DNA of 64,000 bases from an uncultured Flavobacteriia bacterium (GCA_937975705.1 CALJTX010000040.1:95927-159926); one strand, 5' to 3'; positions 17,386 through 26,259 are shown, counted from the first letter of the stretch. Program-made: numbers and translations. Notes: generated by a model from the sequence alone, not told the origin.

Positions 17386-18785
17386 TCTGCTTTGTCTTTG
17401 ATGATTTGCGCAAGCATGCTGGCTTCTGAAACAACTTTGCCGTTTACATAGGCCGTACCGCTCATCTCAACAAGTCCGCGGCGTATAGGCGAGGTGAGTA
17501 CGAGTTCAAATACGACGGTATCGCCCGGCACTACTTTTTGCTTGAAGCGCACGTTGTCGATTTTCATGAAATAGGTGGAGTATAAATGCGGGTCTTCTAC
17601 TTGAGAAAGTGCATAAATACCACCCACCTGCGCCATGGCTTCTATTTGCAAAACGCCTGGAAACACGGGGTTGCCAGGGAAGTGCCCAGTGAAGATTGGC
17701 TCGTTCATGGTGATGTTTTTGACGCCAACAATGGAGGTTGGGTGAATTTCCATGATTTTGTCTACCATCAAGAAAGGGTAGCGGTGCGGAAGCATGCGCT
17801 CGATGTCTTGGGTGGTGTAGAGTGGGTCTTTGGCAAGGTCAAAAACACGACCTGCCTGTTGTTGCTTTTTGATTTGTTCTTTGAGCACTTTAGCAAAACG
17901 GACATTGCCTGAATGGCCTGGTCTGGCTGCTAAAATGTGGGCTTTGATTGGTTTTCCAACAAGTGCGAGGTCACCGACGATATCGAGAAGCTTGTGGCGA
18001 GCCGGTTCGTTCTCGCATTGTAACTTACTGGAATTGAGAACGCCAATACCATCCATGCTCACTTGAAGTTTTTCTTTCCCGAGTAATTCTGCAAGTGTAT
18101 CGAGTTCTTGTTGGCTCACATCTGCACGGTCTACTAAGACAATTGCGTTGTCGAGGTCTCCGCCTTTGATGAGGTTGTTTTTGGCCAAGAATTCAAGCTC
18201 GCGAAGAAACACAAATGTGCGGCAATGGGCAATTTCTTTATTGAACTCCCCAATGTTGTACATGCTGGCATGTTGGGTGCCAAGCACCGGAGAATTGTAA
18301 TCGACCATAACGGTCAGGCGATAGTTGACATCTGGAATAGCAAGAAACTCTATGCCTTTGTCGAGGTCTTCCCAAGGAATGTTTTCGGTGAGTTCGAAGT
18401 AGTCGCGAGCGGCATCTTGGTCTTGGTAACCAATGGCTTCTATTGCCTTTACAAATGGCAAAGCGCTGCCGTCCATGATCGGGATTTCTGGGCCGTCTAG
18501 TTTGATGAGTGCGTTGTCTACTTGACAACCGTAAAGGGCAGCAAGAACGTGTTCTGTGGTGTAAACGCGCGCGCCGTTTTGTTCGAGTGTGGTGCCGCGG
18601 TCGGTGGCAACAACGTAATCGACGTCGGCTTTAATGATGGGTTGGTTGTCGAGGTCGGTGCGCTGAAATTTATAGCCGTGATTGGCTGGTGCGGGGCAAA
18701 TTTCTAAGCGAACTTTTTCTCCGGTATGTAAACCGACTCCTTCAAATACGAGGGAATCTTTGATGGTGCGTTGTTGTTCTGTCAT
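17382..18785 (-). CDS. lpxC/fabZ: Bifunctional UDP-3-O-acyl-GlcNAc deacetylase / 3-hydroxyacyl-ACP dehydratase
   Basis: A 467-residue fusion common in Bacteroidota. Residues 1-310 are LpxC, the zinc deacetylase that commits lipid A synthesis: GVGLHTGEKVRLEICPA at the start, TTEHVLAALYG and HKLLDIVGDLALVGKP with zinc and catalytic residues. Residues about 320-467 are FabZ, which dehydrates 3-hydroxyacyl-ACP: LPHRYPFLMVDKI with the catalytic His and GHFPGNPVFPGVLQIEAMAQ with the catalytic Glu. The start at 18785 is set by the family N-terminus and the ATGA overlap with lpxD. Joining the two balances lipid A against membrane fatty acids. Confidence 0.96.
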   Translation of the reverse strand: MTEQQRTIKDSLVFEGVGLHTGEKVRLEICPAPANHGYKFQRTDLDNQPIIKADVDYVVATDRGTTLEQNGARVYTTEHVLAALYGCQVDNALIKLDGPEIPIMDGSALPFVKAIEAIGYQDQDAARDYFELTENIPWEDLDKGIEFLAIPDVNYRLTVMVDYNSPVLGTQHASMYNIGEFNKEIAHCRTFVFLRELEFLAKNNLIKGGDLDNAIVLVDRADVSQQELDTLAELLGKEKLQVSMDGIGVLNSSKLQCENEPARHKLLDIVGDLALVGKPIKAHILAARPGHSGNVRFAKVLKEQIKKQQQAGRVFDLAKDPLYTTQDIERMLPHRYPFLMVDKIMEIHPTSIVGVKNITMNEPIFTGHFPGNPVFPGVLQIEAMAQVGGIYALSQVEDPHLYSTYFMKIDNVRFKQKVVPGDTVVFELVLTSPIRRGLVEMSGTAYVNGKVVSEASMLAQIIKDKAE

Positions 18786-19831
18786 GCTTCTTTGTTTTTG
18801 AGCAGCTCTTTGAGTTTGCTTTCTAAATCTTGTATTTTGGTGATGAGCCCCGGTAATTTGCGAAAACCGATATGAGAGCGCTTGTAGTCGTTGATGGGAA
18901 TAGCCGGTGTGCCCATGAGGGTGTCGGCTTTTTTGACAGTGGATGGTATGCCTGATTGCGCCACTATTTTGGTGTGGTCTGCCACGCTGAGGTGTCCGGC
19001 TATGCCTGTTTGTCCGCCAATCATGACGTGCTTGCCAATTTTGGCTGAGCCTGCAATGCCAACTTGGGCAGCCATGGCCGTGTGCTGATCGATATCCACG
19101 TTGTGTGCAACCTGGCAAAGGTTGTCGATTTTGACGCCTTTTCGAATGAAAGTAGAGCCCATAGTTGCGCGGTCTATACTGCAATTGGAGCCAATTTCGA
19201 CGTCGTCTTCAATGACGACATTGCCAATTTGTGGAATTTTGCTGTAAACGCCGTTTTCATCTGGCGCAAAGCCAAAGCCGTCTGAACCAATAACGGTACC
19301 GGCATGGATGATGCAGCGCGCACCAATTTGGCAATCTTTGTAAATGTTGACCGAAGGATAAATGATGCTGTGTTCGGCTACCGATGCGTTGTCTTGTATA
19401 ACCACATGCGGATGGATTTGGCAGTTATCGGCAATTTTGACATTTGCACCGATGTAGGCAAACGCACCGATGTAGACGTTTTCACCAACCTGAGCAGTTT
19501 CGTGAATGAAAGAAGGCTGTTCGATGATGGCCTCTTTTTTATTCATGCTGTCGTAGAGTGCAAGCAGTTGCGCAAAACACGCATAGGCATCTGCTACTTT
19601 GACAAGCGTGAGGGTGCTAGGCAAGGCCTTACTTGGTTCAAAAGTTTGGTTGACGATACAAATGCTCGAGCCCGTTGTGTAGATAAACGGCTCGTATTTG
19701 GGGTTGGATAGAAAGCTGAGCGCTCCGGCCTGACCTTCTTCTATTTTAGCCAACGCACTTACCGAAGCGTCGGGATTGCCAATGACTTCTCCGTTTAATA
19801 AACCAGCAATCTGCGCTGCAGTGAATTCCAT
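18782..19831 (-). CDS. lpxD: UDP-3-O-(3-hydroxymyristoyl)glucosamine N-acyltransferase
   Basis: Adds the N-linked acyl chain in lipid A synthesis. The 349-residue protein has the N-terminal uridine-binding domain (ISFTAAQ-like opening, ALSFLSNPKY), a long hexapeptide left-handed helix from about 100 to 310 and the catalytic-His region NLCQVAHNVDIDQHT, ending in a short coiled helix (LITKIQDLESKLKELLKNKEA). It is the first gene of the lpxD-lpxC/fabZ-lpxA-rlmD-cinA unit and has an exact -7 box four bases before the ATG. Confidence 0.96.
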   Translation of the reverse strand: MEFTAAQIAGLLNGEVIGNPDASVSALAKIEEGQAGALSFLSNPKYEPFIYTTGSSICIVNQTFEPSKALPSTLTLVKVADAYACFAQLLALYDSMNKKEAIIEQPSFIHETAQVGENVYIGAFAYIGANVKIADNCQIHPHVVIQDNASVAEHSIIYPSVNIYKDCQIGARCIIHAGTVIGSDGFGFAPDENGVYSKIPQIGNVVIEDDVEIGSNCSIDRATMGSTFIRKGVKIDNLCQVAHNVDIDQHTAMAAQVGIAGSAKIGKHVMIGGQTGIAGHLSVADHTKIVAQSGIPSTVKKADTLMGTPAIPINDYKRSHIGFRKLPGLITKIQDLESKLKELLKNKEA

Positions 19832-19835
19832 AATT

Positions 19836-19843
19836 CAAAGTTA
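19836..19843 (-). promoter_or_regulatory. -7 promoter box for the lpxD operon
   Basis: The minus strand reads TAACTTTG, an exact TAnnTTTG match, four bases before the lpxD ATG. The rest of the 86-bp gap up to 19917 is AT-rich with no other recognisable site. Confidence 0.55.
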
Positions 19844-19917
19844 AAAATTCAGATAGAAGCACGGGCGCAGTTTTACTGAACTTTTAAACAATTTTTTGCC
19901 AAAATTTGTGAATTGCA

Positions 19918-20613
19918 CTAAAAATGGATGCGTTCTTCGCTGAGGCTGTAAACTTTGATCTTGTCTTTGTACCAAATACAAGCGGCGGAAACTTCTATTC
20001 TTCTTTTGTTGTTTTGAGGTATAAATTGAAAGACGTGAACGGGTCTTGGTTGTTCCTTGAGCCTCGATTTTTGGTAATCAAAGTGCCCAGATAAAAGTGC
20101 TTTTTGGAGTTGGATGTCGTTAGGAATACCAAGCGCGCGCAGGTGCTCTTTGATTGCCGGATTGTCTTCAGCGTAAACTAAATTTTTGTTTCGAGGAACA
20201 TGCACAATTTGCGCATAGACTCTCTTTACTTCTTTGCATCCTAAACTCTTTGGTCGAAACTCTACCACGAAACTTTCGTCGGTCATGAGGGCCTTGCAAT
20301 GGGCTTCCTTGTTGTTGCCATCAGTAAAAGTAAGGTCATAGACTTTGTGTCGGCCGTGGCGGATACTTTCGGTAAAGGAGATGTCAGCGTCTTGTATTAG
20401 CCTGTGGAATTTTTTGTCGTTGAGCTTGTGAAGCTTGAAAAAAGATTTGATTGTCTGATTATCGATGATCCAGACACGCTTGTTGATGGCTTCTTTGACG
20501 CGGTTTTCAGGCGTCCAGCTACAACCTCTGGTATTGAATATACCGAAGGTAAGGATGAGGCCGAGGCCGAAACCTAGGCCGTAATAACGAAGTCTTCTCC
20601 AGAATGATTCCAT
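19918..20613 (-). CDS. Small membrane-anchored protein of unknown function
   Basis: A 231-residue protein with one N-terminal transmembrane helix (about 8-26, YYGLGFGLGLILTFGIF) followed by NTRGCSW and a mostly charged extracytoplasmic part. The start resembles small membrane-anchored Flavobacteriia proteins that begin with a YYGxGFGxG helix and a C-x-W motif; I do not recognise a characterised family. The rest repeats a basic beta-strand pattern twice (IRHGRHKVYDLTF near 75 and IRVxxxC near the end) but shows no catalytic motif. Its ATG is only three bases from the T-run of the trxA terminator, which is unusual. Confidence 0.6.
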   Translation of the reverse strand: MESFWRRLRYYGLGFGLGLILTFGIFNTRGCSWTPENRVKEAINKRVWIIDNQTIKSFFKLHKLNDKKFHRLIQDADISFTESIRHGRHKVYDLTFTDGNNKEAHCKALMTDESFVVEFRPKSLGCKEVKRVYAQIVHVPRNKNLVYAEDNPAIKEHLRALGIPNDIQLQKALLSGHFDYQKSRLKEQPRPVHVFQFIPQNNKRRIEVSAACIWYKDKIKVYSLSEERIHF

Positions 20614-20615
20614 GG

Positions 20616-20642
20616 CATAAAAAAAGGGAGCGAACTCCCTTT
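20616..20642 (-). terminator. Intrinsic terminator of trxA
   Basis: On the minus strand AAAGGGAG, a TTCG tetraloop, then CTCCCTTT followed by a T-run: an 8-bp stem (20623-20630 with 20635-20642). It is a very stable design for a terminator and lies directly between trxA and the following start codon. Confidence 0.85.
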
Positions 20643-20650
20643 AATGAATT

Positions 20651-20968
20651 TTACATGAGTGCTTCGAGCTTTTCGGCTAGAACTGCTTTTGGAACAGCTC
20701 CAACAGATTTGTCGACAACCTCACCGTTTTTGATAAATAAGATAGTTGGGATAGAACGCACGCCAAATTGAGCAGAAACGCCCATGTTGTGGTCTACATT
20801 TACTTTTCCAATTAATGCTTTACCGTCGTATTCGTTGGCCATTTCTTCGATAACCGGACCAATCATGCGGCAAGGACCACACCATTCTGCCCAGAAATCA
20901 ATGATTACTGGTTTGTCTGATTTCATCACAAGTTCATCGAAGTTTTGGTCTGTAATTTCTACTGCCAT
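20651..20968 (-). CDS. trxA: Thioredoxin
   Basis: A 105-residue cytoplasmic disulfide reductase with the WCGPC active site (C30 and C33), the cis-proline segment RSIPTILFIKNGE and the usual C-terminal helix. No signal peptide. It is transcribed away from the uvrA end, with a promoter-like TAATTTTG located at the very end of uvrA, and is followed by a strong terminator, so it appears to be a single-gene unit. Confidence 0.97.
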   Translation of the reverse strand: MAVEITDQNFDELVMKSDKPVIIDFWAEWCGPCRMIGPVIEEMANEYDGKALIGKVNVDHNMGVSAQFGVRSIPTILFIKNGEVVDKSVGAVPKAVLAEKLEALM

Positions 20969-21005
20969 TTTATGTTTTTTAGTTTCGTTACTACTTTAGG
21001 AGCGT

Positions 21006-21013
21006 CAAAATTA
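21006..21013 (-). promoter_or_regulatory. -7 promoter box for trxA, inside the 3' end of uvrA
   Basis: The minus strand reads TAATTTTG, an exact TAnnTTTG match, overlapping the uvrA stop codon and 37 bases before the trxA ATG. Confidence 0.4.
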
Positions 21014-23833
21014 ATGCTTTTTTAATTCTTGGGCCAAATATTTTGCGGTGTAGGAGACTTTTTGAGCCTTTTTAACCATTTGAGTAGGTGTGCCTTCAAA
21101 AAGAACCTGGCCTCCGCGCTGTCCGCCTTCAGGTCCGATATCGATAATGTAGTCAGCGGTTTTGATCATGTCGAGGTTGTGTTCGATGACCAAAACGGTA
21201 TTGCCTTCGTCTACCAATCTTTGCAACACCTTTAGCAACAATTGAATATCCTCAAAATGCAGCCCGGTAGAGGGTTCGTCTAAAATGTAGATGGTTTTCC
21301 CTGTTGCTCTTTTGGCAAGTTCGGCAGCTAGTTTGATGCGCTGTGCTTCGCCCCCAGATAAGGTTGTGGAAGATTGCCCAAGTTGCACATAGCCCAAGCC
21401 TACTTCTTCTAAAGTGAGCAACATGCGGTGTATTTTGGGCTGATTTTCAAAGAACTGACAACCTTCTGAAATAGTCATTTGGAGCACATCGGCAATCGAT
21501 TTGCCTTTATAGCGCACTTCTAATGTTTCGTTATTGTACCTTTTGCCGTTGCACTGTTCGCACAAGACATATACATCTGGCAAGAAGTTCATCTCAATCA
21601 AGCGCATGCCTCCGCCGTTGCAGGTTTCACATTTACCTCCGGCTACATTAAATGAGAAGCGACCGGGTTTGTAGCCTCTGATGAGCGCTTCGGGCATATT
21701 GGCAAATAAACTCCTGATTTCGTCAAAAACCTTCGTGTAGGTAACGGGATTGGAGCGGGGCGTTCGGCCAATTGGGCTTTGGTCAATTTCAATGACTTTA
21801 TCGAGGTGCTCAAGGCCGGAGAGTTGTTTGTGGGGCAGTGGCGTTCGGATTGGGTCGTAGAAATGATTCATCAAAAGCGGGAAGAGCGTTTGGTTGATCA
21901 ATGAAGATTTGCCGCTGCCACTCACGCCTGTGACGTAGGTCAGTGTGCCGAGCGGAATTTGAATATCGATGTTTTTAAGGTTGTGACCAGTGGCCCCTTT
22001 CAGTTTGAGAAAGTTTCCATTTCCTGTTCTGGTTTGTTCCGGGACTAAAATGTTTCTATTCCCATTTAAATAACCGGCAGTGACCGTATTGGCTTGCAGC
22101 ATTTCTGGATACGTGCCTGCAAAGACAATTTCGCCACCATGCCGACCCGCACCCGGCCCAATATCGACAATAAAATCGGCGGCTTCCATCATTTCTTTAT
22201 CGTGCTCCACGACCAGAACGGTGTTGCCGAGGTCGCGCAGTTTGGTGAGGGACCGAATGAGTTTGGTGTTGTCGCGTTGGTGTAAACCAATAGATGGCTC
22301 ATCGAGGATATACAATACATTGAGGAGTTCAGTGCCAATTTGTGTCGCCAAACGAATGCGCTGAGCCTCGCCGCCCGATAAGGTTTTGGCGCTGCGGTGC
22401 ATCGTGAGGTAGTCGAGCCCCACCTCTAAAATAAAACCCAAACGCGCATTGATTTCCTTGATAATTTCCTTGCCAATAAAAATGGCCTGCTCATCGAGGA
22501 GTTGGGGTAGGGTGGCGCACCAGTCTTGCAGGGCTTGCAAATCCATAACAGCGAGTTCGCCGATGTGCAGCTGCCCAATTTTGAAGTGCAAGGCTTCTTT
22601 TTTGAGACGGTACCCCGAACAGCTCGGACATGTTTTCTTGTGCATAAAACCCTGTGCCCAGCGCTCAATGGCAGTGGAAGAATCTTCGGCATGACGCCCC
22701 ATAAAGTGCAGCAATCCTTCAAAGCGTTCTTGGGTGTCTAAGGGCCCGAGTTCCATGTCTTCGTTACCGTAAAGCAAGAGCTCGATGAGTTCGTCATCGA
22801 TATCGCTGATAGGAGTGTTGAGCGTAAATTGTTGGGCTTGCAGTAATTTTTCAATTTTATCAAAAATCCAAGACCTTTTGTAGATTCCCAAGGGAGCAAG
22901 CCCGCCTTTTTTGATAGAGAGTTTAGGATCCGGGATGATTTTGTCGCGGTCCATTTCACTCACCTCGCCGAGTCCTTTGCAGGTGGGGCAAGCGCCGTAG
23001 GGTGAGTTGAATGAAAAGAGGTTGGGTTCAGGTTCGGGGTAAGAAATGCCCGTGCTCGGACACATGAGTGAGCGACTGTAATGGCGGATGTCACCGTTTT
23101 CTAAATCGAGCACCATGAGCGTGCCTTCGCCAAGTTGCATGCAGGTTTGTACGGTTTCTTGGCAGCGTTTGTTATCGACGTCTCCAGCAATAAAGCGGTC
23201 CACAACAACTTCTATATCGTGGGTTTTGTAGCGGTCTAGTTTGATTGGTTTGCTCAGCTCATATAGCTCGCCGTCTACTCTTACCCGCGTGTAGCCCAAG
23301 CGCTGAATTTGCTCAAAAAGCTCGCGGTAATGCCCCTTTCTACCTTTGACTTTAGGCGCAAGTAAAGCTACTTTTTTACCTTTAAATGTGGTTTGGATGA
23401 GCTCGGTGATGTCGTGGTCTGCGTATTGAACCATTTTTTCGCCGGTCTGATACGAGTAAGCAGTTGCCGTTCTTGCAAAGAGCAGGCGAAAGAAGTCATA
23501 AAGTTCTGTAATGGTCCCTACTGTAGATCGAGGTGAGCGCCCCACTGTTTTTTGTTCGATGGCAATAACTGGGCTGAGGCCGTCTATTTTATCTACATCT
23601 GGGCGTTCTAAGCCGCCGATAAACTGGCGCACGTAGGCAGAAAAGGTGTCGAGGTAGCGGCGCTGGCCTTCTGCAAAAATGGTATCGAAGGCTAAGGAAG
23701 ATTTGCCGCTGCCGCTAAGCCCTGTAAAAACGACAAGTTTTTGACGTGGGATTTCGAGGTGGAGATCCTTCAGGTTGTGTTCTCTTGCGCCTTGAATGCG
23801 GATAAAATCGTTGGGATTGCTAGCTTTTGGCAT
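21011..23833 (-). CDS. uvrA: Excinuclease ABC subunit UvrA
   Basis: DNA-damage recognition ATPase of nucleotide excision repair. The 940-residue protein has two ABC ATPase halves with Walker A GLSGSGKSSLAF (about 37-48) and GVSGSGKSSL, two ABC signatures (TLSGGEAQRIRLA and TLSGGEAQRIKLA) and Walker B plus D-loop LDEPSIGLHQRDN and LDEPSTGLHF. It also has zinc modules with GACPTCKGLG and CETCNGGGMR. The start at 23833 fits the family (FIRIQGAREHNLKDL follows directly); the longer open frame has 50 unrelated residues. One cysteine of the first zinc module is not obvious (CPSTG). Confidence 0.96.
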   Translation of the reverse strand: MPKASNPNDFIRIQGAREHNLKDLHLEIPRQKLVVFTGLSGSGKSSLAFDTIFAEGQRRYLDTFSAYVRQFIGGLERPDVDKIDGLSPVIAIEQKTVGRSPRSTVGTITELYDFFRLLFARTATAYSYQTGEKMVQYADHDITELIQTTFKGKKVALLAPKVKGRKGHYRELFEQIQRLGYTRVRVDGELYELSKPIKLDRYKTHDIEVVVDRFIAGDVDNKRCQETVQTCMQLGEGTLMVLDLENGDIRHYSRSLMCPSTGISYPEPEPNLFSFNSPYGACPTCKGLGEVSEMDRDKIIPDPKLSIKKGGLAPLGIYKRSWIFDKIEKLLQAQQFTLNTPISDIDDELIELLLYGNEDMELGPLDTQERFEGLLHFMGRHAEDSSTAIERWAQGFMHKKTCPSCSGYRLKKEALHFKIGQLHIGELAVMDLQALQDWCATLPQLLDEQAIFIGKEIIKEINARLGFILEVGLDYLTMHRSAKTLSGGEAQRIRLATQIGTELLNVLYILDEPSIGLHQRDNTKLIRSLTKLRDLGNTVLVVEHDKEMMEAADFIVDIGPGAGRHGGEIVFAGTYPEMLQANTVTAGYLNGNRNILVPEQTRTGNGNFLKLKGATGHNLKNIDIQIPLGTLTYVTGVSGSGKSSLINQTLFPLLMNHFYDPIRTPLPHKQLSGLEHLDKVIEIDQSPIGRTPRSNPVTYTKVFDEIRSLFANMPEALIRGYKPGRFSFNVAGGKCETCNGGGMRLIEMNFLPDVYVLCEQCNGKRYNNETLEVRYKGKSIADVLQMTISEGCQFFENQPKIHRMLLTLEEVGLGYVQLGQSSTTLSGGEAQRIKLAAELAKRATGKTIYILDEPSTGLHFEDIQLLLKVLQRLVDEGNTVLVIEHNLDMIKTADYIIDIGPEGGQRGGQVLFEGTPTQMVKKAQKVSYTAKYLAQELKKH

Positions 23834-23874
23834 TGGTCTATTCAAATGGCGTGTTGGACACTGAAACAATATGA

Positions 23875-23890
23875 AGTGTAAAATTACACT
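23875..23890. promoter_or_regulatory. Palindromic candidate operator between uvrA and dacB
   Basis: AGTGTAA-AA-TTACACT is a perfect 7-bp inverted repeat around two bases, ending where the dacB -7 box begins. Its protein is unknown; the position could control either gene. Confidence 0.4.
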
Positions 23891-23897
23891 AAATTTG
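23890..23897 (+). promoter_or_regulatory. -7 promoter box for dacB
   Basis: TAAATTTG matches TAnnTTTG exactly, six bases before the chosen dacB ATG at 23904, and supports that start over the upstream in-frame codon at 23871. Confidence 0.5.
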
Positions 23898-23903
23898 TCG
23901 ACT

Positions 23904-25367
23904 ATGCCGCGCATCTTTTTGCTGTTTTTATTCAGTTGGTCCCTTTCTTTTTGGGCACAGTTTCCATTGCAGATGGTCCTCAATCAGCTCGTCAAAGATC
24001 CGCAGTTAGCAGGTACCAAATGGAGTATCTGCGCCGTGGACCTCACAACGGGTGATACCATTGCGGCATATCTGCCCAGTAACCAGCTTCCGGGCGCCTC
24101 CATTACCAAATTGGTGAGTACCGCTGCTGCGTTGGAAGTTTTAGGGCCGCTGCACCAAGCTAAAACAGCACTTTTTTTAGATGGTGTGCGCAAACCAAAT
24201 GGTGTTTTTGATGGCGATATTTGGATTGTAGGCGGCGGAGATGTTTCTTTGGGTTCTCGCTATTTCAACGAACCTGGGCACGAGCTAGACTTCCTTACCG
24301 AGTGGGTAAAAATAATTCAGCAACAAGGTATCCAATGTATTTCAGGCCGCGTCATTGCAGATGCGAGTGCTTTTGGCTATGACAAATGTCCGGTGGGTTG
24401 GGAGCCGGTCGATATGGGTAACTATTATGGTTGTGGAGCTTTTGGCCTTAATTTTTACGACAATACTTTGAAATTGGCCTTTCAAACGGGGGCGCCAGGA
24501 ACACCTTTGGTTTTAAAGAATTGTTTTCCAAATGACCCGAATTACCGCTTGCAAATTGAGGCCAAATCAGATGTAATTGCCACGGATGCTACTTTTATTC
24601 ACGGCGAACCGTTCAATTATCAACGCGTCATTAAGGGGAATTTACCAGCCAAACGGGAGGCCTTTGAGGTCAAGGGAAGCATGCCAGACCCCGAACAACT
24701 ATTGGCCTTGCTTTTTTACCAAGAACTACAAAAACAAGGTGTGCGGGTAGACGGCGGAAGTAGTTCAATGCGCTTAACTCCTCAGTTGCGTCAAACGGCT
24801 ACCGATAAGCGCTTCTTGATCCATACGCACATGGGTCAAAAACTCGAAGACATTGTTTACTGGACCAACCAGCGCAGTGTCAATATGTACGCCGAAGGCT
24901 TGCTCAGGCAAATTGGCGCAAGTACTTATGGTGTAGGTACCTATGAAAACGGCAAGCGTGTCCTAGATTCTTTATTTCTAAAATGGCAACTTGGGCCCTG
25001 CGGAATAGTGGACGGGAGCGGGCTTTCAAAAGTCAACCGCATGAGCGCAGCACAATTTGTAAAGCTGTTGGGCCAAACTACGCAAGCCTCATATGCTTCC
25101 ACTTATTTCAAAAGTTTACCGATTGCAGGCCAGACCGGAACCGTTAAAAATCTCTGTAAAGGACAAGCCGGAGAAGGAAAGGTGCATGCCAAAAGCGGAA
25201 GCATTCATGGCATTAAATCCTATGCGGGTTTTGTGGACTCAGCGAGTGGCCACCGCATCGCCTTTGCGATTGTAGCCAACGACTACCCTGTAAGTGGTGC
25301 CGCCATGTCCAAAAAAATGGAACCGTTTTTAAATAGTCTGGCTACATATCAAGTTCAACCTCGATGA
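23904..25367 (+). CDS. dacB: D-alanyl-D-alanine carboxypeptidase/endopeptidase (PBP4, S13 family)
   Basis: An exported serine enzyme that trims and opens peptidoglycan cross-links. From ATG 23904 there is a signal peptide (IFLLFLFSWSLSFWA) and then the three penicillin-binding motifs in order: SITK (S66-K69), SVN in NQRSVNMYAEGLL and KSG in VHAKSGSIHG. The large insert between the first two motifs (about 90-280) is typical of the S13/PBP4 family. Length of 487 residues is normal. Its 3' end overlaps the convergent ddl gene by 26 bases, so sense-antisense interference is possible. Confidence 0.94.
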   Translation: MPRIFLLFLFSWSLSFWAQFPLQMVLNQLVKDPQLAGTKWSICAVDLTTGDTIAAYLPSNQLPGASITKLVSTAAALEVLGPLHQAKTALFLDGVRKPNGVFDGDIWIVGGGDVSLGSRYFNEPGHELDFLTEWVKIIQQQGIQCISGRVIADASAFGYDKCPVGWEPVDMGNYYGCGAFGLNFYDNTLKLAFQTGAPGTPLVLKNCFPNDPNYRLQIEAKSDVIATDATFIHGEPFNYQRVIKGNLPAKREAFEVKGSMPDPEQLLALLFYQELQKQGVRVDGGSSSMRLTPQLRQTATDKRFLIHTHMGQKLEDIVYWTNQRSVNMYAEGLLRQIGASTYGVGTYENGKRVLDSLFLKWQLGPCGIVDGSGLSKVNRMSAAQFVKLLGQTTQASYASTYFKSLPIAGQTGTVKNLCKGQAGEGKVHAKSGSIHGIKSYAGFVDSASGHRIAFAIVANDYPVSGAAMSKKMEPFLNSLATYQVQPR

Positions 25368-26259
25368 TTTCCTTCCAAAAATCTTGGATGCTGATGCCTG
25401 CAACACCGAGCATTTGAGGAACAATACTAGCTGGTGAAAAGCCTGGTGTTGTATTGACTTCAATGACATTCGGTTGGCTATTTACAAGCATGAAATCTAT
25501 CCGTGCAATGCCTCGTAATCCCATCAATTGATAGATGTCTTTTGCTTGTTTTTGAACTGCAGCACGCACCGATTCTGCTACTCTTGCAGGCGTGATTTCT
25601 TTGGATTTGCCATCGTATTTAGCTGCATAATCGAAAAATTCTGTCTCAGATACAATTTCGGTGAGGGGCAAAGCGATGAGTCCTGTTGTGCTTCTATATA
25701 CGCCGCAGGTGACTTCGATTCCATCCAAAAATGCTTCTGCTACTACAGATCTACCTTCCTTAAAAGCGATATCAAATGCGCTTTGAACTTCATTTACGGT
25801 TTTTACTTTTGAAATTCCGTAGCTCGATCCGGAGTCTGAGGGCTTTATAAACAAGGGCAGTCCTAACGCTTCTACCAAAGCATCGGCATCAATTTGTGCG
25901 CCTAAATGAAAGAGGCGAGATTGCGCCACCTCAAAACCAAAGCCTTTCAAAAATTGATTGCAATACCATTTGTCAAAAGAAAGTGCACTTGCCAACACGC
26001 CTGAATTGATATATGGAATTTGCAGCATATCGAGATGCGCTTGAATTTTTCCGTTTTCACCGGGGTCGCCGTGTGTATAGATGATTGCGCCATCTATTTG
26101 GCCTTCGAGTTGCAGGCGTTCTTGCCAGTTTGCTCTTGAAATTTCAATCAAGACGCATTCGAGGTGCGCAGGAAAGTGATTTTGAATGGTTTGAGCACTC
26201 TTTATTGAAATATTGTATTCAGAGGAAAAGCCCCCGCAAATGAGTCCGATGCGCTTCAT
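25342..26259 (-). CDS. ddl: D-alanine--D-alanine ligase
   Basis: ATP-grasp enzyme that makes D-Ala-D-Ala for the wall precursor in the cytoplasm. The 305-residue protein has the RIGLICGGFSSEYNIS opening, HGDPGENG, the LPLFIKPSDSGSSYGI ATP-grasp loop, RIDFML and the C-terminal EVNTTPGFSPASIVPQML motif. The last 26 bases overlap the 3' end of dacB on the other strand, so the makers and the trimmer of D-Ala-D-Ala cross-links converge here. Transcription starts in the 46-bp gap before the acyltransferase gene. Confidence 0.95.
   Translation of the reverse strand: MKRIGLICGGFSSEYNISIKSAQTIQNHFPAHLECVLIEISRANWQERLQLEGQIDGAIIYTHGDPGENGKIQAHLDMLQIPYINSGVLASALSFDKWYCNQFLKGFGFEVAQSRLFHLGAQIDADALVEALGLPLFIKPSDSGSSYGISKVKTVNEVQSAFDIAFKEGRSVVAEAFLDGIEVTCGVYRSTTGLIALPLTEIVSETEFFDYAAKYDGKSKEITPARVAESVRAAVQKQAKDIYQLMGLRGIARIDFMLVNSQPNVIEVNTTPGFSPASIVPQMLGVAGISIQDFWKEIIEVELDM

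Noticed and set aside
18786..19184. A longer lpxC/fabZ start at 19184
   Set aside because: The extra 133 residues lie entirely inside lpxD in another frame and are rich in Arg/His as shadow frames usually are.
19899..19920. Similarity to 28513-28534 (CAAAATTTGTG then AATTGC)
   Set aside because: Both are AT-rich, the match includes an indel, the two sites lie in different contexts, and no third copy was noticed. Chance is likely.
23834..23983. A longer uvrA start at 23983
   Set aside because: It adds 50 residues unlike UvrA, covers the divergent dacB promoter and start, and the family begins with the segment coded at 23833.
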